Shown piece by piece: positions 22,701 through 33,884 of a DNA stretch of 64,000 bases. The notes under the pieces are model-generated. The model searched no databases. It saw nothing but the letters and a program-made list of their open reading frames with translations, and was not told the DNA's origin. Both the position numbers and the translations under genes were made by a program. The first letter of the stretch is position 1. Every line of letters begins with the position of its first letter. This stretch comes from Pelodera strongyloides (lineage: Eukaryota > Nematoda > Chromadorea > Rhabditida > Rhabditidae): NCBI GenBank assembly GCA_036852015.1, contig JAANDG010000644.1, positions 1 through 64,000 on the forward strand. Direction: 5' to 3'.

Positions 22701-25640
22701 TTACCATCATTTGCAATTCATCCTCACGGTGGCCCTTTTTCGCTCGCGGTTTTCTCGAGCTCAGAATATCTTGGATAAGCGACTTTTCAATCTTGGGATG
22801 CTGAAAAGTTCGCCTAACAATAAGCAATTGTCTCACCGTTGTCTAAAGACAAAATATGCTTTCCGATAGTACGACACACTTGATGCTAAATAAATTCCTT
22901 GGTAACACTCGTAGTACGAAAAGGGGGCAAAAAAATAACTCACACGGCGTCGTCCAGATTCTCCAACTCCCTTTTTGCCTGAAAACACGGATTTAAAGCG
23001 AAATACCGGCCGGTTTTTGAAACACATGGAGTACACCAGCACGATTCTTAAGAAGCTAATTTACTCGAATTAATTTTCTCGCTCGATGTTTTTTATAATT
23101 TATGCTCACTGGCATAAGCTGCATAAGAATGCTGGTGTACCCGATGAGCTTAAAAACCGGCCAGTGTTTCGCTTTCCATAATAAAAGACAGAGTTATGTA
23201 CATGCTTACTTACGTACGTAAATTTCTATTACTAGAACAACATTACCCTAATTATGTGTTAATTTAGAACTCGTGACAGACCTTCAGCCGATGCCTTTCT
23301 ACCCGTAATGGGATCCGTTGAATGTTCTGCGTTTTCACGTTGACGCTGAAAAAAAATTTCTCTCTCTATCTCTCTCACAGCTATATCGTTCACTCTCATT
23401 CTCTCCACTCTCGGTGTCTCTCACTCTCGATGTCTCTCACTCTCGTTCTCTCTATTTCTATCTCTCGCAAGTCATTTTAAGTGAACTTTAAATTCTAAAA
23501 ATATACACCTTCCTCTTATTTTTATGTACTTCGGCAAGTTTTGCCGCCAAATTGTCGGATATTTTCTTCTTGTCCACGAGAATCGAGGGTTTATTACGGT
23601 TAGAACATCGTGTCCCAGCTGGGCGCTCCTCCTTACTCATAGAATGGGCGCTGAATTGTACTTGTTGGTTTTAAAGGATTCTGCTTCTATGAAATAGTCT
23701 ACTTCTATGTTTAGCTGAAGGTGTCTAGTGTTGTTCAGTGGTGTCTGGGTGTCGATGATGTATTATACAATAAGCCTACTTATAAGCGTGCCGTCAGTCT
23801 TACGGGAGTCGTTGTAATGAACTAATGTAAGCAAAAATATGAATAAACGGTAAGAAAAACAAAAAAAAATAACTTTTGTGCTTGTTGCGCTTTCTCGTCG
23901 GAGCCAGGAGCAGGTCCCACATCTACGTCGGAATCCCTTTCCTGTAATATTTCAGGGAAAATAAGCCTTACGTTCATGGGAAACTAAAAGCCCCGATTTC
24001 GTCCCGATCAAGTCCCTCAAAAAATCGGCCGTGATCGGGCCATGATCGGGCTTTTTGGGTGGGTTTTTTGAAAGAATCGGGGTGAAATCGGGGTTTTCAC
24101 TTTCCTGTGTTAGACAAAAATACTGTAGCGAAATTAATACAGGCTTTACGCATGACGTCATGAATGGACAATTAACTCAAGAAACATGGGGTGATCGATA
24201 TAACAGACTACATATACCTTTAAAGTAATTATCAAGCAATTATCAAACCAACCAATTCCACTCCAATGTCTAATTGCGTGCGTTGGGAAAAAGTTGTGGA
24301 ATTCCGGAATTCCACCGTTCGACTCTGATCTCCAACCGCGCAGCGCACCCCCAGCCAGGGGCGCTCGCCCCTTCTTTTTGCCCCCCTACGCGGCTGGCCG
24401 GTGCCCCCCTACGCGGCTCGCCGGTGCCCCCTACGCGGCTGGCCGGTGCCCCCCTACGCGGCTGGCCGGTGCCCCCCTACGCGGCTCGCCGGTGCCCCCC
24501 TACGCGGCTGGCCGGTGCCCCCCGCGGCTGGCCGGTGCCCCCCTACGCGGCCGGCCGGTGCCCCCCTACTCGGCTGGCCGGTGCCCCCTGGCTCGGCCCC
24601 CCTGCCCCCCCCGCGGCTGGCCGGTGCCCCCCTGCGCGGCTGGCCGGTGCCCCCCTGCGTGGCTGGCCGGTGCCCCCCTGCGCGGTTAGCCTTCCAAGGC
24701 AAAAATAAAAAGACAGACCACATCGGCAAAACAATGCACCGGGCAGGAATCGAACCTATGAAATTCACTAATTATGTTCTGGAGCCAGCGCCTTAGACCA
24801 CTCGGCCATAAAGCGCATGTCTAATAATCGAAAAGAAACATTAGGTGGTGAAGCGCATATAGTCGAAATTGCGCGGCTGGGTGCGCGGTTGGCTGGGGGC
24901 CACCTGCGCGGTTGGCTGGGGGTGCGCTGCGCGGTTGAGGACCAGAGCCCCGAGGCACCGCGCACCCAGCCGCGTAGTTTGCAAACTGTGCGGCTGGCCG
25001 GTGCCCCTCTGCGCGGTACGCGGCTGGCTACGCCCGCACTCCAATTTGCGCGGCTGGCTACGCGTGCACTCCAATTTGCGCGGCTGGGTACGCGGTGCGC
25101 TGCGCACCCAGGAACGTAGTAGATGGGGTAGTAGATGGGACACCGGAAACGTAAATGTTTTTCCGTTATTTAGCCCCAACCGTCGGGGTCACGGGTCATT
25201 TGGCTCTTGCAGTTCTCAAAAATATAATCCCACAACGATTCCACTACGGTATTTTTCCTTGTCCTCGCACGTTTCCCCGTCCATCTCGAACGGTGGAATT
25301 CCGAATTCCACCAACTTTTTCCCAACTCGAACGCGGCTTCATTATTTTATTTATGACCAAAATTCGAGGAAACAAAGAAAAGAACCAACTTTTTCCTGTA
25401 AAGTGCTATGCTAATTAGCATGAAGATCCAGACAGGAACGAATAAAATCCATGAAAGATCGAACCAATCGAGCCTTCTGAAGGCCCCGTTCTCGGGGAAA
25501 ATGTACTTTATCACCGTGTTGTTTAACTAAAGAGAGTCGTATTTAGTAAATGTGCAGTTGGAACTTTTACCAGACCAAATTAGTATATTCTAATGTGTGA
25601 GAAATATACTTACTGGTGGTTCTGCCACAAAACCAGGCAT
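16747..25640 (-). CDS. Unrecognised lysine/glutamate-rich protein, many tiny exons (gene A)
   Basis: Sixteen exons read on the minus strand keep one frame of 395 codons. Exons in order: 25614-25640, 23874-23941, 23509-23650, 23303-23345, 22944-22978, 22705-22800, 22621-22641, 22464-22559, 21973-22018, 21666-21730, 20672-20737, 20414-20539, 19490-19600, 18741-18860, 16964-17016, 16747-16819. The start is ATG at 25640 (MPGFVAEPP then GTAAGT), shortly after a CTATAG acceptor. Nearly all introns are GT-AG with TTTCAG or TTTAG acceptors. The protein is charged and low-complexity: a KRK/KKK-rich middle, an acidic DDDDSDEDE block, and Q/P-rich C-terminal exons. Basic clusters suggest a nuclear protein, but no domain is recognised. 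A paralogue lies at 29110-32886. The last two exons and the gap 17017-18740 are the least certain parts. The donor at 21660-21665 (GTTTTT) is weak. Confidence 0.62.
17917..18053. repeat. Fold-back repeat related to 13373-13492
   Basis: CTTCTTGGAAAAAGCTCGG occurs twice in a row, opposed by inverted CCGATTATTCTCCAAGAA. It lies inside the large last-but-one intron of gene A. Confidence 0.75.
19165..19486. mobile_element. 320-bp palindromic MITE touching an exon boundary
   Basis: Arms: GTATTTAACTGCTGTTTCGG ... GGACAAATTTGAATTAGT (left), and the inverse ACTAATTCAAATTTGTCC ... AACAGTTAAATACC (right). It ends three bases before the GTAATA donor of the gene A exon at 19490-19600 (minus strand). Confidence 0.85.
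20127..20311. mobile_element. TTAA-flanked palindromic MITE, family 1
   Basis: TTAAAGCGAAATACCGACTG at one end and CATTTCGTTTTAA at the other. In a gene A intron. Confidence 0.85.
20774..20947. mobile_element. GC-rich inverted-repeat element, copy 1
   Basis: About 45-bp arms: CGCGCAGCGCGGAAATGCGT and the inverse GGCATTTGCGCGCTGCGCG, plus CGCGTCCGCGG against CCGCGGACGCGG. In a gene A intron; a second copy is at 22264-22443. Confidence 0.85.
21066..21251. mobile_element. TTAA-flanked palindromic MITE, family 1
   Basis: TTAAAGCGAAATACTGGTCG to CCGGCCAGTATTTCGCTTTAA-type end, in a gene A intron. Confidence 0.85.
22264..22443. mobile_element. GC-rich inverted-repeat element, copy 2
   Basis: Same ends as 20774-20947 (CTCAGGCGCGCAACGCGGAA against TTCCGCGTTGCGCGCCTGAG). 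The centre shares GAGACACAGAGAAACC and TTTTCTGCGTCTC with copy 1. Confidence 0.85.
22993..23177. mobile_element. TTAA-flanked palindromic MITE, family 1 (one end eroded)
   Basis: TTAAAGCGAAATACCGGCCG on the left; the right end reads GTGTTTCGCTTTCC, so the second TTAA is lost. Confidence 0.8.
23349..23466. repeat. TCTC-rich low-complexity tract
   Basis: Imperfect (TC)n with interspersed ACTCTCG words inside a gene A intron. Confidence 0.8.
24381..24685. repeat. GC-rich ~23-bp minisatellite
   Basis: About 13 copies of CCCCCCTACGCGGCTGGCCG+GTG with small length changes. Related GCGCGGCTGGCTACGCG words continue to about 25105. All long frames across it are proline- or glycine-rich repeat artefacts. 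Confidence 0.93.
24741..24816 (-). pseudogene. tRNA-Leu-like pseudogene
   Basis: On the minus strand an A-box region ATGGCCGAGTGGTCTAAGGC is followed by a degenerate anticodon arm, a variable region and the B box GGTTCGATTCC. The acceptor ends do not pair and the T stem is imperfect. Class II (Leu/Ser) layout. Confidence 0.6.
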
Positions 25641-26799
25641 GGCACTCGGTAAACACTATAGCAGAGACAGAGGGGTTTACTCAAACTAACATTCACATAC
25701 AGTGAATAAACAGGTTTATGATAATTAAGCAAAATTATCACAACTTATTACCATATATTCGAAGATTAAATATTATGCACTTCAATAAAGAAGTTACTCC
25801 GTTTCAGGTTGTAAGGCCCCGACGTACTTGTAATTATTTTTGATGAGTGCATTGTTTGATGTTGGTCCCTCGTCATTTTGTTCAATCGTATAAGTGCGTT
25901 ATAAAGCGCCGTGTCTTAGGGTTCCTGTTGGTTGACATTTGACAGTAGTTGTCCATTATTACACTGCATGCTCTTTCTCTGTTTATTTATTTATTGTATT
26001 TCAATAAATCTTGAATTTAATCGTTTGCCAGTAAAACAAGATTTGTACTTTAATTGTTGACGTATATTGCAGAAGATGCTCTGCACCGTCTTGTACACGT
26101 CAATTGGCAAGAGAGGGCAGAAGTTTTCAGTATAAATAGCTGTAGGTTAGTTATAAGGCTAAAGGTTTCTAAATGTACATAAATACGATGATATACTATA
26201 CACGAAGGTATCATTATTTCCTTACAGGGGCAGGATCGTAAGGAGGTAATTAACCACAAGCTTTGAAGTTATCACTCCGGTATCGAAGGCTATCGATATA
26301 TATCTGAAATAAGCCATTGGCTTAGATCATTCAAAGGCACTCTGAGAACATATCGCGAAAACATTGTATGGAACGTAATGTGAAACGTACGAAGAAACGT
26401 TCCTCCTGCTCCATATATATGGAACAATTCCAAATGATAGTCGGTTTTGGTCGGTAATTTGTCCCAAGTAACCCTCTTAACAGTAGTATCCTCGGCATGA
26501 CATTATTTCCCACGGTGAATTATCATTTAATCGCACTTGGCCGAGTGTAGTTTGTAACTTGGCTAATTGCCATTAGCCCGCGCGATCTGTGTACGGTATT
26601 AGTTTTTGCGTTTAGATTTTGGCTTCCGATCACCTGTTTCCAATAAAGGAAGCTTCTTGTGCGAGGTGTATTGTTCTGTGATTGATTTAATTCTCATTGT
26701 GAATGATATTTGTGCTATTATTAATAAAAACAATAAAAAGAGGGGTGATTTGAGATGAATCTATCCCTTTAAGGAAAATTTATATAAAGAATGTTCCCC
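25641..26799. other. Intergenic stretch between genes A and B
   Basis: 5' flank of gene A followed by AT-rich sequence. At 26745-26773 there is an isolated piece (GGTGATTTGAGATGAATC, then CCCTTTAA) like the right end of the 62865 MITE family. Gene B may have undetected 3' exons here. Confidence 0.35.
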
Positions 26800-27135
26800 A
26801 TTTAGGAAACAATACGCAAGCCATCTCTAGTAGTTTATTACAATTTAAATTATTCTTCCGCAAAATGCAAAGTCATCCACCAAGAACATTTGAGATGAAC
26901 CTGAACCACCCCCGATCGCAACATATTTGTGTCCGTCTGTCACACAGATCACCGATGGCCAGTCTCAATCAAGGCAAAATAAAGCAAAAACAGTCTCAAT
27001 CAAGGCAAAATAAAGCAAAAACAGTCTCAATCAAGAAAAGCAGCATTTGTGGACATGTCTTTTTCCAGCAAACATGATGTAAAACCAGCTCTTAATGAAT
27101 GGAACAGTTGAGAAAAGACCCCTAATTTAAGGGCA
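26800..27135 (+). repeat. Dispersed repeat, copy 1
   Basis: Shares ATCTCTAGTA, CGCAAAATGCAAAGT, GTCACACAGATC and AAACATGATGTAAAACCAGC with the inverse of 63162-63582. It contains a ~31-bp tandem repeat (AGTCTCAATCAAGGCAAAAT) at 26961-27035. Confidence 0.75.
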
Positions 27136-27873
27136 ATTTTGTTGCAAGTCACATCGTTGTTATGCAAATCGCCTTCGTCCATTTTTATTTAACTTCGTTG
27201 TTAGCTTCCTCTCGTTGTCTGCACATAAAGTCATGAATTGTGCAGTGTTCGCACGAAAATAATGATAGTATCTTGCGAGGGAATTAGAAGTCTTTCGTTT
27301 CTACCAATAAGTCAGAATGCTACCGATATTACCTACAGCCCTGCAGTTCAGCAGTCAACTCATAGTCATAAAACGTGATGTGTCCCTTCTTACGGTAACT
27401 TAGACATAACTTAGAAATAACGCGTTAAATGTTGAAAGCCATACTCTCTCGTCTCCCTCTCTCTTCACTTTTTCTCTGAATCTCTGTAAAAAATATTATT
27501 ATATTGATATTGGCACAACGATATGCAAAGAATTTTTATTTTTCTTACGAATGATGAAATGCTGAACGGGGTCTACTACTGAAAAATATTACATTCGGAA
27601 TGGCCGAAAGATGCGAACAAAAAAGAGTTATACGCTGTACCACTAAAATGTTTCAACTAACTGATTCTGCAAAAAAATCGATGTTTTCCTGGTTTAGGGT
27701 TAAAAGAGATTAAAAAGCAATGTGAATTCTTATTCAAACCATGAAATATAGAGAAAAAGACCAATAAAAAAGTACATTATTATTGGTGACAGAAAATGGA
27801 AAAACTGTACAAGGAAGCAACATCCAAACGCAAACTTTGTAATTCACAATATTGATGAATTTTCCATTTTTTA
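27136..27873. other. AT-rich gene-free stretch
   Basis: No recognisable coding or repeat structure. Confidence 0.4.
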
Positions 27874-28216
27874 TTAAAGCGAATATGTAGGCACTCAAAA
27901 TGAGCAAAAAAAAGCGAAACTAGCGTTTCCATACCAGACGTTAATTTAAATAGGCGACTGAATATGTAAATACGAAATTGGAATGCGCTGCATCTTGAAT
28001 CTTGCTATTTGCCGATTTAAACTGAAATTTGTTCAATCAGACCCAAATTTATGCAAGGGTTCCGAATTAGCGTTTACTATGGAAAAGGTGAGCTTTGTAA
28101 TTGATTTTCTTTTAAGTGGGTAATTGTAGACAACTTTTGTTATTGTTTCCTTAATGGGCAACACGCATTCTATTAATACAGCTTAACTTCAAAAAGGGCC
28201 TACATATTCCCTTTAA
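27874..28216. mobile_element. TTAA-flanked MITE, family 2, copy a
   Basis: TTAAAGCGAATATGTAGGC at the left and GCCTACATATTCCCTTTAA at the right. The interior (CGTTTCCATACCAGACGTTA, GGGCAACACGCATTC) is shared with the two copies at 32917 and 33518. Confidence 0.88.
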
Positions 28217-29109
28217 CTATTGATCCGATTTCTGTGTCTGCGTCTCTTCAATCAAAGTCGTCATTCCCGCTGCGGTGGCCATTATTGTCTTGTACTGGTG
28301 ATCGCTGCGGCGCGCCATCGCATGTGCCTTATTCCCGCGCTGTGCATCATTTGTTGGCGCATGATAGGCGGTTGTCGGCTCGCGAGACTGAAATTGAATT
28401 TATTACGTATATGATACGATGCGTAGTAACTGCTGTGAAGATGTTAGTAAAAATAGTAGTGATGGGATTGAATTTATTGTGTATCAACGCGTGGGAAAAA
28501 GTTGCGGGGAAAAAGTTGCAAGCCGTTGGGTTCTGGCGTGCAAGTTGCCCGCCCTAACGTTGCCGCTTGCACACCGTGAACAGGAGTTTGGTCCAGGCTA
28601 TAGTGAAGCATCACTACTTACCATCAACGTTTGTTTGTTCTTTTAAATTTCAAATTATGTTCATTTTATTTTATTTTATTTTATTTTGAAATATTTCAAA
28701 ATGCTCAACTCTAACCTGGTAGAACGCTTGAGTGACATGATAGCGTGTGATCATGATTTAAAAAAGACACTGTAAATGCCATTTTTTAAATAATCCAATT
28801 AATTATTACAAGAAAAGTGCACGAAACTTACATTACGAGGATTGTTTCCGCTCCAAGCATCTCCTCTCATCTAAAACATGTACATATTGTATGTTTTTTT
28901 TTCAACTTTCCAATTTTAAAAAATAATTATTTTCATATATGCAAGGAATTATATATTCTATGTGTAGGTGTGTACATATCTTGCTCAATATTTTGGGAAT
29001 TATAAAGTAGCACAAGGGAAACAGTTCTCCATCAGAAACCAACTTTCTTGTTCTTGTGATTAATTTTATTAATAAAAATAAGTTCTACAAACAATTAACT
29101 ATAGCTCAC
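28217..29109. other. No clear gene
   Basis: Overlapping open frames at 28220-28646 (+) lack motifs. Words such as GGGAAAAAGTTGC near 28492 resemble the ends of the 24282 element. A short TTTTA run lies at 28663-28687. Confidence 0.35.
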
Positions 29110-29270
29110 ATCTTCCTTGGAGACCATCCTTGCCGCACGTCTATGCTTCTCGCCCTCCTGCGTCTCAGAGTACGGTTGATTCGGCTAAAACTGGTTGCAT
29201 TTCCTTTTTATTTCCAAAATTCTGCCGCGCGCACTTGGCACTTGGCACACACATACGTGCACGCACGCCG

Positions 29271-29302
<32 letters not shown>

Positions 29303-32300
29303 CACACACACACACACCACACCACACACACACGCTCACCATCACAAACATATGCACGCATGCATGCACAAACACACACATACACACTTTCCACCTGTTA
29401 ATTCTATAATACCCACTCCCTTCGCATGTTTATCTCCTTTAATCTGCTCTCCTGATCTCTTCTTATCTTCGTCTTCATTTCCCTTTATTGGATGCGCGCT
29501 CACAAGACTACCCGTCTGTATCTAAATACACATACATAATACTCAGGACACTTGACGGTGCACGCGGCACGAAAGTGGCGCTCAGAAGGAATTTGGCTTG
29601 GCTTGAGACACTGTGCGCCATTTTCAGCAAAGAACGCACTTGTGGTGATGAGAAGCTCAGCGGCCTATTCCTTTTCCGAGGTGATGGTCAAGGAACTTCC
29701 ATGTTTAAGTTAAAAATAAGAGTTTACTAAATTGATAATTTAGACTTGCCTCCTTTGCCGACTGGACCTGGCGCATATTAGGAACAGCAATCGTTCCCGT
29801 GGGGCGTCGTCGGACTAAAGCACAAGTTTATCACCCACCAGAGATCCCAACTCCCAAATACAAAAATACGAGGAATGTAGGAAATTGCAGACTTTAGGAA
29901 ATTGCGGCCCATTATTTTGAATATCATGAAAAGCCCACCACTTCTTCCAATTTTCGGAACCGGAGTACCATCGGTGGTTTTTTCCTAAAATTACTTGGCT
30001 TTAACTTATTGTTAATCTTTTATCGAGAAACATTGGAGTTTTAGAGAACAAATCGGAATAGCCTCTCACTAATTGTAAATAGTGTGCCTGTGCCGCGTGC
30101 ACCAGATTTTTCAGCGCGTTATTGGTTTAGTTATATACAGAGCTTTATTCACGATTGTCTAATTTAATTTAAAAAATTTTTAGCAAGCGGGAAAAATAAT
30201 GTCATTGTGATAGATAATCTGCATGTTTTTCGCTTTACTTATCATTATATTTTATTTATGAATGTAGCTAATGTCTATACATACGTGCTTGACTCGCCCA
30301 TTCTTTTCCGGATCCATCTCTTCCTAAAGTTACTTTTTTTTACATACAGATTCATTATTAAATGACTCTCGCTCCGCATTTCAACAACATTTATGTTTCC
30401 TTTATTAATAAGAAGAGAGCATTTACTTTACACAAATTGTGGACATCGCTACGTCGGTATACCAAGCTGGCTTATTGTTAGAGGATAGTACGCTGGCCAG
30501 TTTTCTTTTTTTTCAATTGGAATCATAAACAGAATTCGGAGCATACTCCATAAGGAGATAAGTCTGATTTCTGGACGAGTAACCAAACAAACCTCATCGG
30601 ACTCATCGTCTGCCAAAAGTGCTTCTTCCTAAAATGGTTAAGCTTATTTAAAGCGAAATGCTAGCCCCTTTGGAAAATTTGCATATGATAAGCAAATCCT
30701 ATGTATCCTATGCTAATTTTGTACGGATTACGATCGTACAAAATTAGCATAGGATACATAAGATTTGCTTATTATATGCAAATTTTCCAAAGGGGCTAGC
30801 ATTTCGCTTTAAGAAAGATAAAATACAACCTAATGTAATATACTAGGTTTCTTGTTATAGGAATTCTCTTATTTCCTACGACTCGTATATGTATTAGACA
30901 AATTGTTGCAAAACAACCTCCGACGGCGGGACTCGAACCTTTGACCTCTTATGCGTGGTCTTACCTGTCTCTGCAGTTCCTCCTCCCTATGTCCTCTCTT
31001 CGGGCGAGGTTTTCTATTACTAATAAAGTCCTGCGCGAGGGTCTTCTCCCGCGATTTCTTGTGGCCCTAAATATCAATGATGCGGAGAAAAATTTCGCGC
31101 ATTCGCTGGGAAGATTGATGAAACTTAAACTATGTGGATACACAGTTGGATACGCTACTATCTACAGCTTACCCACATTAAAGTGACCGTATGCACGAAC
31201 GCCGGGAGCATGCTCCCAGCCTCCCAGTGGGAAGTAAGATAAAGAACTATTTGCCGGGAGTATGCTCCCAGCCTCCCAGTGGGAAGTGAGAGAAAGAGAG
31301 AAGGCTCCCACTATTCGTGCATACAGTCAGGGGAATACACAGATGCTTGGGAGAGATTTATAGCTACAGTCTGAACGTCTCGTAACCATAAGCATAAGGA
31401 TAGGTGATGTTATAGTTACGTTGTCATTGACATTGATCTCTAGGTTTTAGGCAGACCGAGCAAATAAAAAAAAACTATAGTTACTTGTTTTCATTATGAC
31501 GTAAAACATCACTTGTCATTGTCACGCGGAGATTGTCAAATTATCCGCACTTTTAAGTCGGATATGATATTTAATAATTAAAAGTTTGGAATAATATTAT
31601 CAGTCAACACCCTCACCACCTTCCTGGCGGCCGACGGAGGTCCCGTGTCACAGGTCTGCTCATCAATGCTCTTATTCTGAAATGTTGGAAACCACCATAT
31701 TCTCATTAACCAAAGGTTAATAAAGAAAGATTCTGTCAGATTTTTATACAACAAGTTCTTTTCATCTTTGCATATGCAGAGTAATGTTTGATTAGTTGAC
31801 GAAATAAATCAACTTTTCAACCTTTTGTAAGTAAGAAGGATCATGTGGACCAGTAATTAATTGTGAGTTAATATTCACAACTTACGAGTTCAAATAAAAT
31901 AAAGAAACATGCCTTTTTCTTTCCATCGACAGCGGGGCCTGAAGCATAATAAAGCAAATAAAATGTTAAGTACAAATTTTCTCCTCTCTGTATAAATAAA
32001 TGGGCAGAGTTAGAATTCTAGGCTAGAAAAGTAGGTAAAAATTCCTACCTTCCACGGCTTTTTGTCTAGACACTTCCGCCGAATGATTGGTAGATTTGCG
32101 CTTTCGCTAAAATAAACTAACAATAACAGAAGCATGCTAAAACTCGCATAATCAGGCAATAATTTTACAACCTCTATTTCATGGCATTGATTTTTTGAAT
32201 CTTCAATTATTATTAATGTACAGCAGGCAGGTGCCGAGCCTTATTACTCCCGAGGTGTTAGAATAAAAGACAAGACTTATCTTTATTCAAATCACCAAAT

Positions 32301-32886
32301 TATTATTGCTATGTAATTATTATTATTATTATACACTGTTAATAGCATACCATCGTGACTTTCTTCCGTTGTCCTTCGGCCAGTTTCGCAGCAACTTGTT
32401 TCGAAACTACATTATTTTTCTTGGCTTCAGAGGCTGGTGGAAGGGATGCCTCCTTCTTGGCCCTGTTATTTAGCAAATATTTAATATTTTACAAAATTAG
32501 CAAATACACGCTCCAAATGAAACAAAACATATTATCCTGGAGGTGAAATGTCAACAAGGCTTATTGGCGTTAAAAGGAACATTTGCAGGTCTTACCCTTA
32601 TTAAAAACCTTATTGTTATTCGTATACGTATAGATGGCAGAGTAAGCCTAAAAACGCGTGTGTCTACCGTATACCGTATATCATCAGCGAGGGGATAACT
32701 ATTTGTAATCAAATTCCGGGTATTATTAGATGAAGTTTCACCCTGACAAACACCTCATTAATGCGCAACGAAATTCAGAAATATTGATTTTGGTGGGGCT
32801 GACCCATGAATTATCTCATAATTATATACATCTAACCTGTTCGAATCTTTATCAGACTGAGTCTCCTCTGCCTGTTCTTCAGCGCC
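29110..32886 (-). CDS. Paralogue of gene A, partial (gene B)
   Basis: Minus-strand exons supported by splice sites, phase and similarity to gene A: 32837-32886, 32351-32462, 32049-32106, 31913-31938, 31617-31676, 30965-31066, 30593-30628, about 29756-29814, and 29110-29184. Matching blocks include VAAKLAE (A: LAAKLAE), SNRKPRPKRGHREEELQ (A: SSRKPRAKKGHREDELQ), EEALLADDESDE (A: EKALMDDDDSDE) and a KHRRAAR/KKKRAA stretch. Exon phases equal those of gene A. The exon at 31617-31676 is extra. The intron after 31913 appears to start with GC (AAG|GCATGT). The first exon and any exons 3' of 29110 were not found, so the true ends are unknown. No function recognised. Confidence 0.55.
29273..29333. repeat. 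(AC)n microsatellite
   Basis: Interrupted CACACA tract inside a gene-poor interval; open frames across it are artefacts. Confidence 0.95.
30648..30812. mobile_element. Near-perfect 165-bp hairpin MITE
   Basis: TTAAAGCGAAATGCTAGCCC ... ATTTTGTACG, a short centre, then the almost exact inverse ending GGGCTAGCATTTCGCTTTAA. It lies in a gene B intron 20 bp from an exon. Confidence 0.92.
31184..31329. mobile_element. 146-bp inverted-repeat element with internal duplication
   Basis: Ends TGACCGTATGCACGAA and TTCGTGCATACAGTCA (one mismatch). Inside, GCCGGGAGYATGCTCCCAGC + CTCCCAGTGGGAAGT occurs twice. Confidence 0.75.
32231..32298. repeat. Solo fragment of the Penelope-like element terminal repeat
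   Basis: GTGCCGAGCC..., CTCCCGAGGT, TAGAATAAAAGACAAG and CTTATCTTTATTCAAATC match the terminal repeat at 34477-34550, without coding sequence. In a gene B intron. Confidence 0.75.
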
Positions 32887-32916
32887 CTGGAAACTAGGGA
32901 TTGTAGTTGAAACTTG

Positions 32917-33259
32917 TTAAAGGGAATATGTAGTCCCTTTTTGAAGTTAAGCTGTATTAATAGAATGCGTGTTGCCCATTAAGGAAACAATAACAAAAGT
33001 TGTCTACAATTACCCACTTAAAAGAAAATAAATTACAAAGCTCGCATTTTCCATAGTAAACGCTAATTCGGAACCCTTGCATAAATTTGGGTCCGATTGA
33101 ATAAATTTCAGTTTAAATCGGCAAATAGCAAGATTCAAGATGCAGCGCATTCCAATTTCGTATTTACATATTCAGTCGCCTATTTAAATTAACGTCTGGT
33201 ATGGAAACGCTAGTTTCGCTTTTTTTTGCTCATTTTGAGTGCCTACATATTCGCTTTAA
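32917..33259. mobile_element. TTAA-flanked MITE, family 2, copy b
   Basis: Inverse orientation to 27874-28216 with closely matching interior (AAGCTGTATTAATAGAATGC, CGTCTGGTATGGAAACGC), between TTAA ends. Confidence 0.88.
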
Positions 33260-33517
33260 AAAATGCAAATTTTCCAAATCACATTGCGGTACATTGGGTC
33301 TGCGAGGCTTTGGTTGGTAGCGCCGGTAGCGCTGCTTTGAGGTCGTTTCCTTTTGACATACAACTCGCCGCAGCTTTTTTGTGCGCACACATAGCGGTGA
33401 CGCGATCATTTTACTCTGTTTTATAGCGCGCATGGTTACTAGTTACGAGCTATGAGCGGATTTCGATTCTGGTTTGAGTCCGGTACGTACGGTCGCGAGT
33501 CTTTATTTTCTGAAATA

Positions 33518-33884
33518 TTAAAGGGAATATGTATGCCCTTTTTGAAGTAAAGCTGTATTAATAGAATGTGTGTTCCTCATTAAGGAAACAACAACAAAAA
33601 TTGTTAAAAGTTTCCCATTTAAAAGAAAATGATTTTCAAAGTTCATCTTTTCCATAGTAAACGCGTTGCTTGACCCCCTGGCTTACACGGCAGTGCTGAT
33701 GGGGCAAAAAATTTAGCATATGTGTGCATACATCGGCATATAGCATGTAACAGCGACATATTTGCATGCAAATGAGAATATTCGAATTTACATATTCAGT
33801 CGCCTACTTAAATTCATGTCTGGTGTGGAAACTCTAGTTTCGCAGTTGTTTTGCTCATTTTGAGAGCCTACATATTCCCTTTAA
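33518..33884. mobile_element. TTAA-flanked MITE, family 2, copy c
   Basis: Ends TTAAAGGGAATATGTATGCC and CATATTCCCTTTAA. The centre is diverged and includes CATATGTGTGCATACATCGG, which is absent from copies a and b. Confidence 0.85.

Larger units (their letters stand above)
24282..25326. mobile_element. 1.04 kb inverted-repeat element with GC-rich cargo
   Basis: The 41-bp left end 24282-24322 (GTTGGGAAAAAGTTGTGGAA, then TTCCGGAATTCCACC) is matched by its inverse at 25286-25326 with a one-base difference. It carries a 23-bp minisatellite, a tRNA-like sequence and GC-rich GCGCGGCTGG repeats. It lies in the first intron of gene A (25614 to 23941). No transposase. Confidence 0.82.

Noticed and set aside
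24274..24796. Proline-rich protein of 130-144 codons
   Set aside because: Translation of the 23-bp minisatellite in several frames and on both strands.
28220..28646. Overlapping open frames of 64-107 codons
   Set aside because: No domain, no splice-consistent extension, and alternative frames equally open.
29056..29525. Histidine/threonine- or valine/cysteine-rich frames
   Set aside because: Translations of the (AC)n microsatellite; the same holds for 62220-62680.
30922..30945. tRNA T-arm-like sequence (minus strand GGTTCGAGTCC)
   Set aside because: Only a B-box match; stems do not pair and the rest overlaps a gene B exon.
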